Shown piece after piece: positions 34,984-46,861 of a stretch of DNA of 64,000 nt. A model generated the notes under the pieces. That model was given only the letters and a program-made list of their open reading frames with translations. It ran no database searches and was not told the origin of the DNA. Origin of the DNA: Artemisia argyi (lineage: Eukaryota; Streptophyta; Magnoliopsida; Asterales; Asteraceae); the NCBI GenBank assembly GCA_030686995.1, contig CM060709.1, positions 269,681,057 to 269,745,056 of the forward strand, read 5' to 3'. The position numbers and the translations under genes are program-made. The stretch's first letter is position 1. The number at the start of each line of letters is the position of its first letter.

Positions 34984-36835
34984 TAACCCATGACCTTGAG
35001 TCTAGCTACAAGACTCGTAAATAAAGAAAAACGCTTCTTGGGAGGCAACCCATGTTTTGTGTGATTTTATTTTGTTTGTTTGTTATTTGCTTCCGTATGC
35101 ATGCTTAATTTTTATTGTTGGTAGATCATGTTTCTAAACTAAATAGTGGAAATACTTTACTTTGTTGTTTTGGCCTAGTCTTAACTCCACCTAAAGGTAT
35201 TTTTGCAAAAGATAAGTGTAAGGGGAAACCCCAAATATGTTTTCAAGAAACAAACCGATCATGATTCTCCACAATATTAAATGAACATGTATATTCGTAT
35301 TTGTTAGAGTCAAATGCTTGTATTGAGTCATGATGAAGTTCTGCAGGATTTTCCAGGAAGTAGGACCAAGTTTTTCCAGAAATTTTCCGGAAACTTAACA
35401 TAAGGATTTCTACAGGTCACTTCTGACGGCGTCAAGAGTTTACTCTTGACGGCGTCAAGTGTAAAAATCTGGAAATTTTACCAGTTTTGTTTTTCTAACG
35501 GAGTCTTATGGTTTTTGTGAATTATTAAGTTTTATAATCTCCAGGAAATCTGCAAACTTCATTCCACAAGCATTATATCTTATCTTGTTTTCTAGGATTT
35601 AGTAACTTATATAGGATGCCGCCGATTTTACGCGAGGTTGTCTTGTCTATTTTATCAGGTTTTACAGGTTATGTATGACAAGAAGATGATTTATATTCTG
35701 GAAGGGAAGCTTTGATTGTTCATTTTCTTGGAGGAAGATTTAACCTGGCCACCTTATTATCCATACCGAGCGAATCAGGGGAGTATTTGATTTCATTCTT
35801 TTTACTTATTTCACTTTTACATTCTTTACTTGAACATTGGGGACAATGTTCATCTTAAGTGTAAGGGGAGGGTAAAAAGATGATACCTTATATATGCACT
35901 TTCGCTTGAGTTTGTTTTGTTTAATGGTAGATGTGTAATAAAACTATGAGAAACACTTGTTAGTGTAATTTTAGCGCCAAATTTAAAATTTTTTACAACA
36001 TTTAGGAGTGAAACTTTAGCCATAGCAAGCGTCTCATGGATAGGAGATTGTATGACTAGCACATAACCGTATATTCAGAAAAATTTTCCACCCAAATATG
36101 TGAGGTTCGCCTTTAGATTTGATAGTAAAAGCATTTACTATTAGTGCTTATGAGTGTACCGGTAGCATTTAGATTCTAGAACTTGTGTTAGTGATGCATC
36201 CCGAGACCGCTAGTGAGACTACATTCGTGTGGTAGGATTTACTACATGATAAGAGGCGTTAGGATTACCCTTGTGTTAAACCCGTATCATAATTACTTGA
36301 CCATTTAAGTCATATTACTTGGCTAGTTAAGTCAACTAATTTTTCCCACACCCTTAGCGTTGTACTCATTTTTAGTACACGATACCCCTAGTACACCCTT
36401 CCGAGCCTATCTTTTTGTTTCTAACTTTAAGCATTTTACTTAAAGGAAGAATTTGTTACACCCCACTTAAATGTACAACCAAATCGCCTTAGCCTTCCGT
36501 GTATGCGCTCATTTTTAGTGCATTATTGTTATTTGTTAAACCCTAAGTTAACTATCTAATTGATTACATGGTTGCTAAGTCGAGTCATATCCTTGTATAT
36601 ATTGTTTTGGGACGATTGGGACTCATGGGTAAAGTACTTATTTTATGGAGTAATGGGGAAGAACATCATATTATTACCCCCATATGTACGTTAATCTTAA
36701 AAGTGCTCCAAGTGTTTTGATTTTCTTAATTCGAGTCATTAGATTAGTTTATTGTAAAGTATGTAAAAATTCAAGTGTAAGGGGAATGTTCATCTCCTAT
36801 GATGTATTATTTTGGATGGTAGGGTAAGAGTGTAT

Positions 36836-36879
<44 letters not shown>

Positions 36880-37474
36880 AGAAAAAGAAAAAAAAATATA
36901 GAAAAAGGAAAAAGAGAAAAAACATACGGACTACCATCCCGTTTCATTCTATGTTTATTTTATGTTTTTGTTATTTCTCATTTATTAGCTTAAGTCGAGT
37001 CTAGTCTTGGCTTAGCAACGCCATCTTGTACATGTAATTGACTAAGATTGTTAACTCGCCACCAGTAAAAACTTCCTTTATCCAACAAAACCGTGTATTT
37101 TATATCCCTACACCTAACGTTACAACCCTTTAAAAGACCTCTTTGATAGTTTATCCTAGGTGCTTACGCCATGTGGTGGAGGTTTGATCCTTTCCCAAGC
37201 CTATGGTAATCTATTTTGCTATGACAGGTAGTGAGAGATATCTTCCGTTTCCATATTGTAATTTATACTTTATTACACCCGAGAGATGTGAGTATCTAAA
37301 CACTATTTGTGAGGTGCTTGTGTATGACCTCCGTGCTTGTCTATTGGTCTTTAGTGGAACGATTATTTGTTGTAATTACTTTTATATTAGTGTTAAATGA
37401 CCCCTAACTTGTATTTTGACTAGAATAAAAGTGCATTTGCTTGAGGACAAGCAAATCTCAAGTGTAAGGGTATA
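34984..37474 (+). other. Non-coding 3' region of element C replacing pol
   Basis: Directly after the ORF comes CGCTTCTTGGGAGGCAACCC, typical of the gag end in Athila/Tat-like elements. No RT or integrase motif is readable in any frame. The phrase AAGTGTAAGGG recurs four times (35212, 35857, 36773, 37461), the last next to the 3' LTR, where the polypurine tract should be. A two-copy inverted arrangement of TGACGGCGTCA lies at 35424-35457. A run of 39 A is at 36838-36876. Confidence 0.75.
36838..36876. repeat. Poly-A run in element C
   Basis: 39 consecutive A followed by an A-rich stretch with G interruptions, inside the 3' non-coding region of C. Confidence 0.95.
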
Positions 37475-38879
37475 TGATGAGGCGAAAAATGATCCGTTTT
37501 TAGGGGGTCATTTAAGCCCGAATTCGAATTTATTTGATCAAATATTGCCCTAAATCGTTCCTTTTGTGATTTTAGGTACTTTAGGAGAGAAATCTGGAAA
37601 AGGAAGCAATTCGGACGTTTTTGGAGCATAAAAGTGAAGAAAACGCCAAAGTCTTAATTTTCCATGCTGGGAACAGTAGGTGACGGCGTCAAGAGTAACA
37701 TCCTGACGGCGTCAAGAGCAAAATTCCATGACGATCCAGTACAGATTTGACGGCGTCACGAAGTAGGGCGTCAAGAGTAAAAGTCATGACGGCCTGGAAA
37801 TGATTATCACTTGACGGCGTCAAATGTAGATCAAGGCAGTCCGAGAAGAGTTTTGGCGGCGAGGTGACGGCGTCACAATGTTGGTCTTGACGCCGTCAGA
37901 CCCCTTTTCCTATATATAGTTTTCTAATTTTCACATTAAAAAGAGAGAAGTTTTGGAGAAACCCTAAGTACGAACTTGGTGCGAATTTTACAGGTTTTTC
38001 AAGGGTTCCAAGCCCTTGATACCTTACATGTGTAATTGAGATAAGTGTTCTTTTAATTCAATCAATATGTCTATGTGTTGGTTGTCTATATCTTGTTCTT
38101 GTCTTAATTCCATCATGCTAGGCTAGATCTATCTTGTGTTTGCTTGGATCTAATGAAACCTAGATGTTAATTATGTGTTGATTACTTGTTTATACTTGTC
38201 TTGGATGAATGATTTATATGTTAGGCTTAAGAAAACTGGCAGATCTCCAATTGGTAACATGCTTGAACGTCTTAAGAAACATGAACCGACGCGCACTAGG
38301 TCTTTATTGGTTGTATTTAATGCATGAGCCACTGTTTATAATCCCTATAGTTGTGCTGGGCATGGTATAGGAGGAGATAAGAGCTCATAGAATTGGGGAG
38401 TTAAGTGTGCCACCCCATGAATGGTATTAAGGAATACGATCCGTCATCCATGCAATTATAACAAGTAATTAACGTGTAAAAGATGTCTAGGGAGTAGTGA
38501 AATCTAAGTAAACACATTTTCTCCACTTATTGCTCACAACTTTAGTATAATTTAGTTTATTTTCATTTCTAGTATTTTATTTTGATTGCATCTTTAGTAT
38601 TGGGTTAGTTGATTAGCAACTAATTCCGCCCAAATCCTTCAAACCCGAGATTTTTAATTGCTTTTCATAAAATATAAAATACAAAAATAATCATCCCTCA
38701 CCTTTAGAACTAGTATTTAGGTTTTCTAATCCTAGCGACACTATTCCTAAGCTGAACGATCAATCCCCCGGTACTTGTCACTATACTATCCTACAACGAT
38801 CAGGTACACTGCCTGGTGGGGGTTGTAAGCTTCTCAAGATCCCTTGAGAGGTAAAGTCTGTTGCGATTCCCACACATCA
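37475..38879 (+). repeat. 3' LTR of element C
   Basis: A 1405-bp copy of 31205-32608 with the same TGACGGCGTCA cluster (37680-37898). It ends CACACATCA, and TAAAG follows as the target duplication. Confidence 0.94.
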
Positions 38880-38884
38880 TAAAG

Positions 38885-39298
38885 TATGCCAGCTTCAAAG
38901 ATCCATTTATGGATTGAAGCAGGCATCTAGAAGCTGGAACAAGAGATTTGATGAGGAAATCAAGAAGATTGGTTTCACTCAAAATCTCGATGAGCCATGT
39001 GTATACATGAACACTAGTTGAAGTATAGTCGCATTCCTAATCTTATATGTCGATGACATATTACTTATAGGAAACAACATTCCAATGCTACAAGATGTAA
39101 AATCCTGGCTTGGAAAGTGTTTTGATATGAAAGATTTAGGAGAAGCATCGTACATACTTGGAGTCAAGATCTATCGAGATAGATCAAAGTGGTTAATCGG
39201 CTTGTGTCAAAGTGCATACATTGAAAAAATCCTGAAGAGATTTAGAATGCAAGATTCCAAACGTGGAAGTCTTCCAATGCAACAAATACAGAATTGAG
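38885..39298 (+). pseudogene. pol (RT): Copia D reverse transcriptase, C-terminal part
   Basis: The frame resumes after element C with VCQLQRSIYGLKQASRSWN. The catalytic motif ILYVDDILLIGN is present, so the RT active-site pair is preserved. A stop (TGA) interrupts the frame near 39019, in the position of a Gly codon, and a second break follows near 39285-39298. It would copy RNA into DNA in an intact element. It is inactive because of the stops and element C. Confidence 0.9.
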
Positions 39299-39317
39299 CA
39301 AGACTTAAGGACCCTCT

Positions 39318-40039
39318 ACACCCGTCGAGGTGAAGAGGATGAAGGGAATCCCTTATGCTTCAGCTGTGGGATCCATCATGTATGTGGTTAGGTGCACTAG
39401 ACCTGATGTAGCGTTCTCTCAGAACCTAACGAGTAGATTTCAACAGAATCCAGGAGAATGTCATTGGACTGCTGTTAAGAACATATTGAAGTATCTGCGG
39501 AATACTAAAGATATGTTTCTTGTTTATGGTGGTAATGTCGAACGTGAGCTCAGTGTTACTTGTTATACTGATGCAAGCTGGGAGACAGATCGTGATGACA
39601 TCAAATCCCTAACAGGATATGTTTTCGTCATGAATGGAGGTGCTGTTGATTGGAAGAGTGCCAAACAAAGCACACTTGCGATGTCCTCTACAGAAGCTGA
39701 ATATATAGCTGCTTCAGGAGCTGCAATGGAGGCAGTTTGGATACGGAAATTCATTTCTGGGCTTGGCGTTGTTCCAGCAATGAACGACCTATGGATATGT
39801 ACTGCGATAATTCCGGTGCCATTATCATAGCTAATGAACCAGGTGTTCTAAAGGGTGCCAAACACTTTCGTCGGAAAGTTCACTATATTCGAGAAGTTAT
39901 CGAAAGTGGTGATATTCGTCTCCTCAAAGTTCACACAGATGATAATTTAGCTGATCCTTTTACTAAACCAATGTCTTGTGCCAAACATGTGGAGCATGCT
40001 AGGAACATTGGGCTGCGACTTGCTAATAGTCTCTTGTAA
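39318..40039 (+). pseudogene. pol (RH): Copia D RNase H domain, one frameshift
   Basis: From about 39318 the frame carries MKGIPYASAVGSIMYVVRC and RPDVAFSQNLTSRF, then the RNase H core with Asp in CYTDASWETD, Glu in AMSSTEAEYIAAS and Asp in MYCDNSGAIIIAN. Near 39785 one base shift moves the reading to a second frame, which ends with HYIREVIESGDIRL and DPFTKP at 40039. RNase H removes the RNA strand during reverse transcription. Apart from the shift the domain is complete. Confidence 0.9.
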
Positions 40040-40862
40040 ATTTGTTTTTAGTATTTTAAATAATTGGAATGTTGAACAGTTTATATCTTTAATGAATTGA
40101 TGTAATGGTTATTGTCGTTTTCATTCATATCAACTGTATTCCATTTTTGCATGTTTAATCCATGAATAATTTAATTATTCAAAATTGTCCATTGTCAGTT
40201 GACGATACGGGAGTATCATCGAATTAAGGCAAATGTGAGCGTGTTGGTGATTTATTTGCCAAACTCATATGTTGTTCATTGTGATGAACATTGGACTGAC
40301 CCAACCTTCGAGATTTCACTGCATGGATCGGCGTCAATAGTGAATCTCGCAAATGGTTATGTCTCTTATCCTTAGACTTGAGATGCAAGTAGGTCTTGCA
40401 TGTGCGGAATTTTATTCTTTGATATGGTTAAACGCTGTCCTGAATAAGGTAGTTATAAAAACCATTTTCAGGAGTGATTTGAAACACATGAATGACACGT
40501 GTAGTCAAAAAAGGATTTGTTCCTCCACATGTCATGGAGTTAGATACTATTGGGCCCCTCGATGAATTGAACAGATGTTTGTATGGCCGTACCCAAATGA
40601 GATTAAGATGAATCTTAATTCACTTGGTAATCTTGTTCAATATCTAGATCGAGAAACAAAATAGTTGAACAAATGGAATGACTTTGATCCATGTCTAGTG
40701 TTCAACATAGTATTTGTGACAAAAGGAAAGATGGCATTAAAACCATTTAATTAAGACGTTTAAGAAACTACCCTCACATATTTCTAGGGGCATTGGCGTG
40801 TTGCTAGACGCTAACCTTTGCTTGTATAATTACTTGATTATTATGACGTCGTAAGTGGGAGC
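40040..40862 (+). other. 3' untranslated part of Copia D with polypurine tract
   Basis: About 820 bp without coding potential. It ends GTAAGTGGGAGC next to the LTR, the polypurine tract that primes plus-strand DNA. Confidence 0.8.
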
Positions 40863-41578
40863 TGTTGGAGTATGCTTGTGTCATAATAAATAATTATATG
40901 GCTAGACATATGTGAGCCTATGGGGTCACACACATATACACTTAGGTACCACTTTATATGTCGTGTTTATTGTGTTTACGATATATAAATAACCTTACGT
41001 AACTAGGAAACTCTAACGGGCTTCTAATAATTAAGTAATGGACTTAGTTTATTGGACTTGGAAAACTTATGGGAGCCCATAAGAGCCCATATGGAGGCCG
41101 GCCTAGGGGAGGGTTTCAAGGGGGATTGGTTTTGAAATTTGGTCAAGATATATGTGAGATATCTCCTCACAATTAACTAACCACTTACCAAAAACTTTCT
41201 CCCCTCCTCTCTCCCTCTATCTCACGGCATAAACAAACTCCCTATCTAGGGTTTTGTTTTCTTCATCTTTTCCTTTGATACTTGTTTAATCAAAGGTCAT
41301 TAGAAAGGTTACGGGGTTAAGGACTAGCATCAAAGTGGTAACCAAGGAGGTGTAGTGTGTTTCATTCATAGAGGAGATCAACCTTATTGATCTCTTGGGT
41401 TTCATATTCCATTCGTGGTGGTGGTGACTTTGTTGGTGATTCCTGGTGCACGCTACAAAGGTATAAACATGTTGTGTTTTTTTGATTAATCATATTGGCT
41501 ATATGGATCCGTATGGGTGATGTTGTTCCACTGCGTTTATTTGATTCTTATATATTTTATATTCATACATCACCTATA
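40863..41578 (+). repeat. 3' LTR of Copia D
   Basis: Uninterrupted 716-bp LTR, TGTTGGAG to CACCTATA, followed by ATTTC, the perfect target duplication of 5485-5489. It shows what the 5' LTR looked like before guest A. Confidence 0.94.
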
Positions 41579-41583
41579 ATTTC

Positions 41584-41946
41584 TTCTCTAATTTTGAATT
41601 CACTTAATGATCATTAATAAACCTTTTATTGACCTTTATCATTAACATGTGAAATAGATAATCATTCTTTATTTGATTCACCTTCAACAACTCGTGTTAG
41701 CCTTGAAGTGGCTCTAGGATCGCGACTTGCATATCGGGTCGTGTTTGAATTGATGGTTTTATAAGTTTATATATTTCATCCTTAAAATGCCCTTTTTGTT
41801 TATTCATGTCAATAAGTAAACTCTCGCATTTTCATAATTATTAAACAAGTAAGTTGTAATCAAATTCATCTATAAGCAAAATGTTTTCAATCAAAGTTAC
41901 ATGACTACCCTAAAAATAAGTGGAGGTATATACATGTAAGCTACTA
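41584..41946. other. Flank of Copia D, nothing recognised
   Basis: AT-rich sequence that continued 5484 before the Copia insertion. I found no gene and no second CACTA terminus. Confidence 0.5.
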
Positions 41947-42189
41947 AGGGGGTGTTTGTTTCAGCTTATATAGCGGGCTTATGCTTATTTGATTTTTGGC
42001 TTATGTTTCATAAGCTCACTTTTTGTGGCTTATTTTAACTCTTTACGGCTTATGTAAGTTAGTTATAACATAATGAACTTATATAAGCCGGAAAGTTTCA
42101 AAATAAGCCAAAAAAGATGAGCTTGTGAAACATAAGCCCAAAACCAAATAAGCCATAAGCCAACTATATAAGCCAAAACAAAACCCCTC
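41947..42189. mobile_element. Foldback MITE with long inverted repeats
   Basis: The left half starts GGGGGTGTTTGTTTCAGCTT and the right half is its imperfect inverse, ending AAACAAAACCCCT. The repeats extend over about 110 bp on each side, with the words CATAAGC and ATAAGCC throughout, so the whole element could fold into one hairpin. Terminal GGGGTGTTTG resembles hAT-like MITEs. I could not fix the target duplication. Confidence 0.7.
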
Positions 42190-42885
42190 TAAGATCTACC
42201 GAAGTATAATGGAGAATTAGTTATAAATCTCTATACCTAAAGCTTGCGAAATTTGTACACTTTAAAGAAATAGCTAACTATGGATCCGTATACTGAAAAC
42301 GCTTGAGCAAATACATAGATAATGTGATATTTTAAATTGTTAATATCCATACTACATATTAAGCATGCATCCCATTTCTTAAATCTAGAAAATCCTTAAA
42401 TATAATGTTTGACTTTATTGACTTTTGAACCGAATATTTCATATTAATGAGCCACAAAAATTTTCATATCTCGGTTAATAGTTTCCATGATTTGGCAAAT
42501 GACTTTTGACTTTTGTTCTATAATATATCGTGAGATGCAAAGAATTTTTATATCTGAAGCTTTTCGATTTATTCACTTATGCTTGCCGCTAAAAATCCCG
42601 TTACTATGCACGAGTATTCATCTAGTATATAGATATATATTTATAACTCAAATCTTTATTTTATTCAAATTCCTATCTTACTATATATTTTAATTTTGTT
42701 AATAATTTATTCTTACAACTATTAGTTTTTCATAAAAATATGTCGTGATTCAAGTTTTCAAATACTATAATATTAACTTTCACCCGAAAGTTTTGAATTT
42801 AGTTTCATCCAAAAACGAAAATAATTTCCCACCATTTTAATATCCTTTTCTCGGTTATGTTAAAAAGCCTAATAGCAAAAAAGAC
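42190..42885. other. AT-rich intergenic sequence
   Basis: No gene, repeat or transposon border that I can support. Confidence 0.5.
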
Positions 42886-42893
42886 CTAATTCC

Positions 42894-43659
42894 CAGTCCC
42901 GGATTTAAGTATGTGCGGGGTGTGCAACGGCACAGGGCCTCCATTTTCTCAGGGCCCCAATTTCTGGATCTGTGGCGTTAGTATAAACTCGTTTTTTTTT
43001 ACGTTTTTATAAAGTAAAATGGTGTTTTATGAAGGATTAAATACGGTTTTCAACATTAGAATCTAATGATTTGTGTCGGAGATTAACAGAGCTTCAAATA
43101 TCATTTTTAATGGAGTAAAAATATGCAGGGATAGAGTTCCAATTCCAGCGAAGGGGATGACACAAAACCCAAGTTTTTTTGTTTTACTTTTGGTAAATTA
43201 CAAGTTTAACTTCTATAGATTATAGTTTGTCACTTGAGCCATGTTTCTATGGTATTTCACTATTTTATTTAGCAAATAGTCCGAAAATGGAATATATAAA
43301 ACCTATATTCTGATCTTCAAAAATTATCTCGATACGCTACCATCTATTTGTAACAAATGTTTTGGCTATAAGTATGTTTCAAAAAAATCTGCACATATAT
43401 TTAAAAAAATAAAAAAATAAAAATTTCATGTTAGTCATTTGGACTTAAAGATAATTTCTACAAGTCGTAGAATATATTAGAAAAACAAAATACATTAGAT
43501 ATATTATAAGACGAACAAAAAAGTAAAGAAATTACTATCAAATTGATTAAGAATTTAATGTGCATAATTAGCCAAGTTTACTGATTTTGTTGCACATATC
43601 GTTCAAGGGCCTCCAAAATAATATGACACAGGGCCTTCAAAATCCACGAGACGACCCTG
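42894..43659. mobile_element. Non-autonomous hAT element, 766 bp
   Basis: Perfect 8-bp target duplications CTAATTCC lie at 42886-42893 and 43660-43667. The ends are CAGTCCCGGATTT and, inverted, CAGGGTCGTCTCG, each followed by a GGATTT / GGCCCT-rich subterminal region (CACAGGGCCTCC near the left, CACAGGGCCTTC near the right). These are features of hAT transposons. No transposase frame is present, so it would need one in trans. Confidence 0.82.
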
Positions 43660-43667
43660 CTAATTCC

Positions 43668-44240
43668 TTTTGTATTCATAAAGGCCCCTAAAGAACCCAA
43701 TTCGCGATACGTAGATATCCCGTGAATGGTTTTCTCTTAACATCAACGTAAGTATTCAAGTATAATTGATAATTTGTTTTGGGTTTAAAAGTTTCGATTA
43801 TGGGTGTGAAAAAACGAAATCGAATTTACAATTGAAGATCTCTATTTGATGTTCGTAAAATTGCATTCTACCATACAAAAACCAATTTTGTATTAACAAG
43901 AACGATTATATATATATACCCATATCCTTCTAGTAATGTATTTGCTTTCTCTTTTATGGTGATTAGTTGTGAATATTTCTAAGGAAATAGGTTCTCGTAT
44001 AAATTTGATTCCGAAGATGCCAAATGTTTTATGTTTTGGAATTCAGGTTATCACTTATCAAGATCTATTTAATATTAAGTAATCATTAATTGTGATGTAT
44101 ATTTCTCTTCTTTTGGTCTATTAGCTAACACTATGTTCTTTTTATATAATCAGATGTTTGTTATTAATTCCCTTTTCTAGATACATACTCCTAAACTAAG
44201 TTGGTTGACTAGTTCATGCGATAAACACAAACTATATATA
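43668..44240. other. AT-rich intergenic sequence
   Basis: No supported gene or element. It ends in a TATATATA tract that is the presumed Helitron target. Confidence 0.5.
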
Positions 44241-44784
44241 CTAGGCGAGTACCCGTGCATAGCAACGGAATTTTCTAGTGGCAAACAATTATAGTTGTTA
44301 TTTTATAATTGTTATTTTACCGGGTGAGATGCCCTTTACCCTAACAATTATAGTTGCGATATTCTGGTAAGTGTTTCATGTGACGTTCAAACATAAAACG
44401 TGAAAATGTCAAAATATAATTGCAAAATGTTGTAACATTCGATAATTCAAATGAAACAATAATTCTTGACATGTATAAAAGAACATATAAAAACATTTAG
44501 TGAAACTAAAAATAAAAAATTACATCAAGGCTTGAGGAATGCTCCCTAAAGGCATGTCATGTGATACACATCATGATATATACTATCAATTATAGTTGTT
44601 TGTCGCTAAAAATTACATCAAAGTGCTCACGTTGGCTTACATCGATGACGTATACTATCAACTCAGCTTTTTCAACATTAAGGCAATACCTACATAAGTA
44701 CACAAATTATTTCATATGTATATTGAATGTTTATGTAAACACAGACACTCAAGAATTGATCATGACATAAATTTGGTTCATATG

Positions 44785-45009
44785 TTAACATTTATTGAGG
44801 TAACTAAAAAATCCAATGAAAACCAACCATAAAGCCGCAAGATCTACGGAATTATAGTTAAAGCCTACATTTGACTTCACAACTATAAGAGGTTGCCTTT
44901 TTGTGCGTATCACCTGAGCTCCAGTGTCACTTTCAATCAGTCCCTTCTCCCTTATCATATCGAGGGTCGGACCAATGTGGGGATTATAAAAGCTTCCCCC
45001 TAAAAACAA
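44785..45009 (-). pseudogene. Arginyl-tRNA synthetase exon fragment
   Basis: The minus strand reads DMIREKGLIESDTGAQVI, then QPLIVVKSNVGFNY and SVDLAALW, after which homology stops at an intron-like GT. This matches the catalytic domain of class I arginyl-tRNA synthetase, which reads GAxVI...[24 protein letters not shown]. The family enzyme charges tRNA-Arg. Only about 60 residues remain, Asp-Gly of KSDGG is changed to Asn-Val, and one residue is missing around FNYNSVD, so it is a decayed fragment. No neighbouring ArgRS exon was found. Confidence 0.75.
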
Positions 45010-46026
45010 TAGTACTCCGCATTAAATACCAACTCGTAAGTTAAAAAATGTGGTTCTAAAATAACACCTTTTCTTCCAAATGGATTTCTAGACGCTCATA
45101 TATACTTGTTCAAAACCCTTTAGACTTATATCATAGATTTGTGCCCATGCCTTCAGTCACCTTTCATCACCACCCTATTTTAAACGAAGTATTATTTTAG
45201 AAATAAGAAACAAATTATAGAGATTGCAAAGTTGTGTAGCACAAAATGGTTACTCACCTGAAGACTAACCACCGCCTCTTGGGCTATCTTTTTTAAACTC
45301 AGGATCATCATCAAATCTCCTCTTTGACGCCAGGACCAAGTATAGAGCATGATTCTATTAGGTCATTTGCCAGAAGGTTTCGCATGATGGCCTACACATT
45401 AGAAAGAACGAACCATATTAATAGTGTTAAGTCTTCATAACAGTTCTCATGCCAAAAAAGAGAGAAAATTCAAGAAAACTAAATAAGCACACAGATGGTT
45501 TCACAAAGTTAGTGTGCGAATTGTCTTTTTTTTTGTGAAATAATTTTTGTTTGCTTGATTGCTATAAAAGTCAAACTTTGTAACAACAAATAGCCAACGC
45601 TTGCAAAAAGTTAAGCTTAAAACAAAAAAATATCTATTTCTTTTTCTTTTTTTTTTTTCAAAAATTGTTAGTTTGAAAAATAACAGATTATCCTGATATT
45701 TTTACAAGAAAAAACCATATGTATTATGACTTTCTGATGAATCTCCATGAAAAATATACAAATAATACTTGCGCAATGGAGGATTATGGACCCATGAATT
45801 TTGAACCCATGTTTCTAATTCTAGCCCATAAGCTCATGGTGTTGCTGCTATAACCAAATGTAAATTTTTTATTATTAGTATTTAATAACATGTATGATGA
45901 TTTAGCCAAGAAACTCAACTTCACTATGGTATCACCAATGGAAAAATAATAGGTTGCTTTAGTATACAAGAAATGAAAAGTACGAAAAAGAATATATACC
46001 ATTGGTAATCGCCAACTTCTTTTTTG
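45010..46026. other. Non-coding sequence between fragments
   Basis: Intron-like and AT-rich, with a poly-T stretch near 45640-45658. No supported gene. Confidence 0.5.
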
Positions 46027-46033
46027 TCATAAA

Positions 46034-46254
46034 CCTTTCCATATAGATGCTGGATCAACACTCCGAATATTCCGAACCTTCGAGATAGGTACTCTATCCA
46101 TATCACCAATGATTTCCAAGGCTGTTTGATGGCAATAAGACCCATGGATGGTATAATCTCCCAACATATATATTAGAGGAACTTGCCAAGTCATATATGC
46201 CATTTGGCAAGCAACAAATACATGAAAACCAAAAAGTATGCCAGCGTGTTCCAT
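46034..46254 (-). pseudogene. Exon-like fragment of an unrecognised gene
   Basis: The minus strand has an ATG at 46254 starting MEHAGILFGFHVFVACQMAY, continuing through LGDYTIHGSYCHQTALEIIG to VDPASIWK, and then a GT-type donor. Sequence upstream on the minus strand is A/C-rich, like a plant 5' leader. I cannot place the protein. It could be the first exon of a captured gene, since no continuation is found. Confidence 0.3.
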
Positions 46255-46861
46255 TTTAATTACCTGTCAACCTAAACCACCCGTATTCCACACTCCTTCT
46301 ACAATTCAACCAAAACCCCCAAATCAAATCCCTGATTTCAAGCAAGAAATCAATCTCATTCAAATTCAACCCAAAAATATACCCTAGCAAATAATCCAAA
46401 ACCCACACAAATAACACGCACAAAAGCAATCGGCTAAGATATCAAAAGGATTTCAATCAGAAAATTGCTCATCAACTTGAATAATAAGCAAAGAGAAAAC
46501 GATCCACAATTTAAGAGCAGGACCATGATGGATAGGTTTTCCCAAGAATATTTAACGGGTTAGTATGTGTTCTTATGGTCTGACTTATTCTTCTAATTGA
46601 CTGAATTGAATATTGATTGAGTGTAAATCATTAAATTTTTATTTCAGCAAGTATGCGTTTGTCTTTCGCCCTAAATTTCATAGTTTTTCCTTAGTGTTAA
46701 ATTCATAGATGAAAGTTATTTATTTATTTTTAATATACTTGAGTAAATTGAAATTAATTGATAAAACTAATTTATGCAGACAACATGTTTGATGAGATGA
46801 CTATGATATGCAAAAAAGTACATGGTTCTAGGGATGGGTTGTGGACATGTCTTATTATTTA
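46255..46861. other. Leader-like and intergenic sequence
   Basis: 46260-46520 is A/C-rich with CCAAAACCC-type words, like a plant 5' untranslated region read from the minus strand. The remainder is AT-rich. No ORF is supported. Confidence 0.35.

Larger units (their letters stand above)
31205..38879 (+). mobile_element. Non-autonomous Gypsy (Athila-like) element C
   Basis: The LTRs are 31205-32608 and 37475-38879, starting TGATGAG and ending CATCA. The 5' LTR is followed by TTGGCGCCGCAGCCCGGGGA, like the Athila-type primer-binding site usually assigned to Asp-tRNA. Gag and a protease-like segment are present, with one internal stop. Between 34984 and 37474 there is no reverse transcriptase, RNase H or integrase. 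I counted about a dozen differences between the LTRs over 1.4 kb, so the insertion is fairly young. Like A and B it needs outside enzymes. Confidence 0.92.
5490..41578 (+). mobile_element. Ty1/Copia element D, host of three nested insertions
   Basis: The LTRs are 5490-5817 plus 15760-16148 (split by guest A, about 717 bp) and 40863-41578 (716 bp). A perfect 5-bp target duplication, ATTTC, lies at 5485-5489 and 41579-41583. The LTR begins TGTTGGAG (first copy TTTTGGAG) and ends CACCTATA. A decayed primer-binding site resembling TGGTATCAGAGCC follows the 5' LTR, and a purine-rich tract AAGTGGGAGC precedes the 3' LTR. The order gag, protease, integrase, reverse transcriptase, RNase H is Copia. 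Guests at 5818, 19974 and 31205 interrupt it, and several frameshifts and stops show that it is inactive. It is the oldest layer of the nest. Confidence 0.93.
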
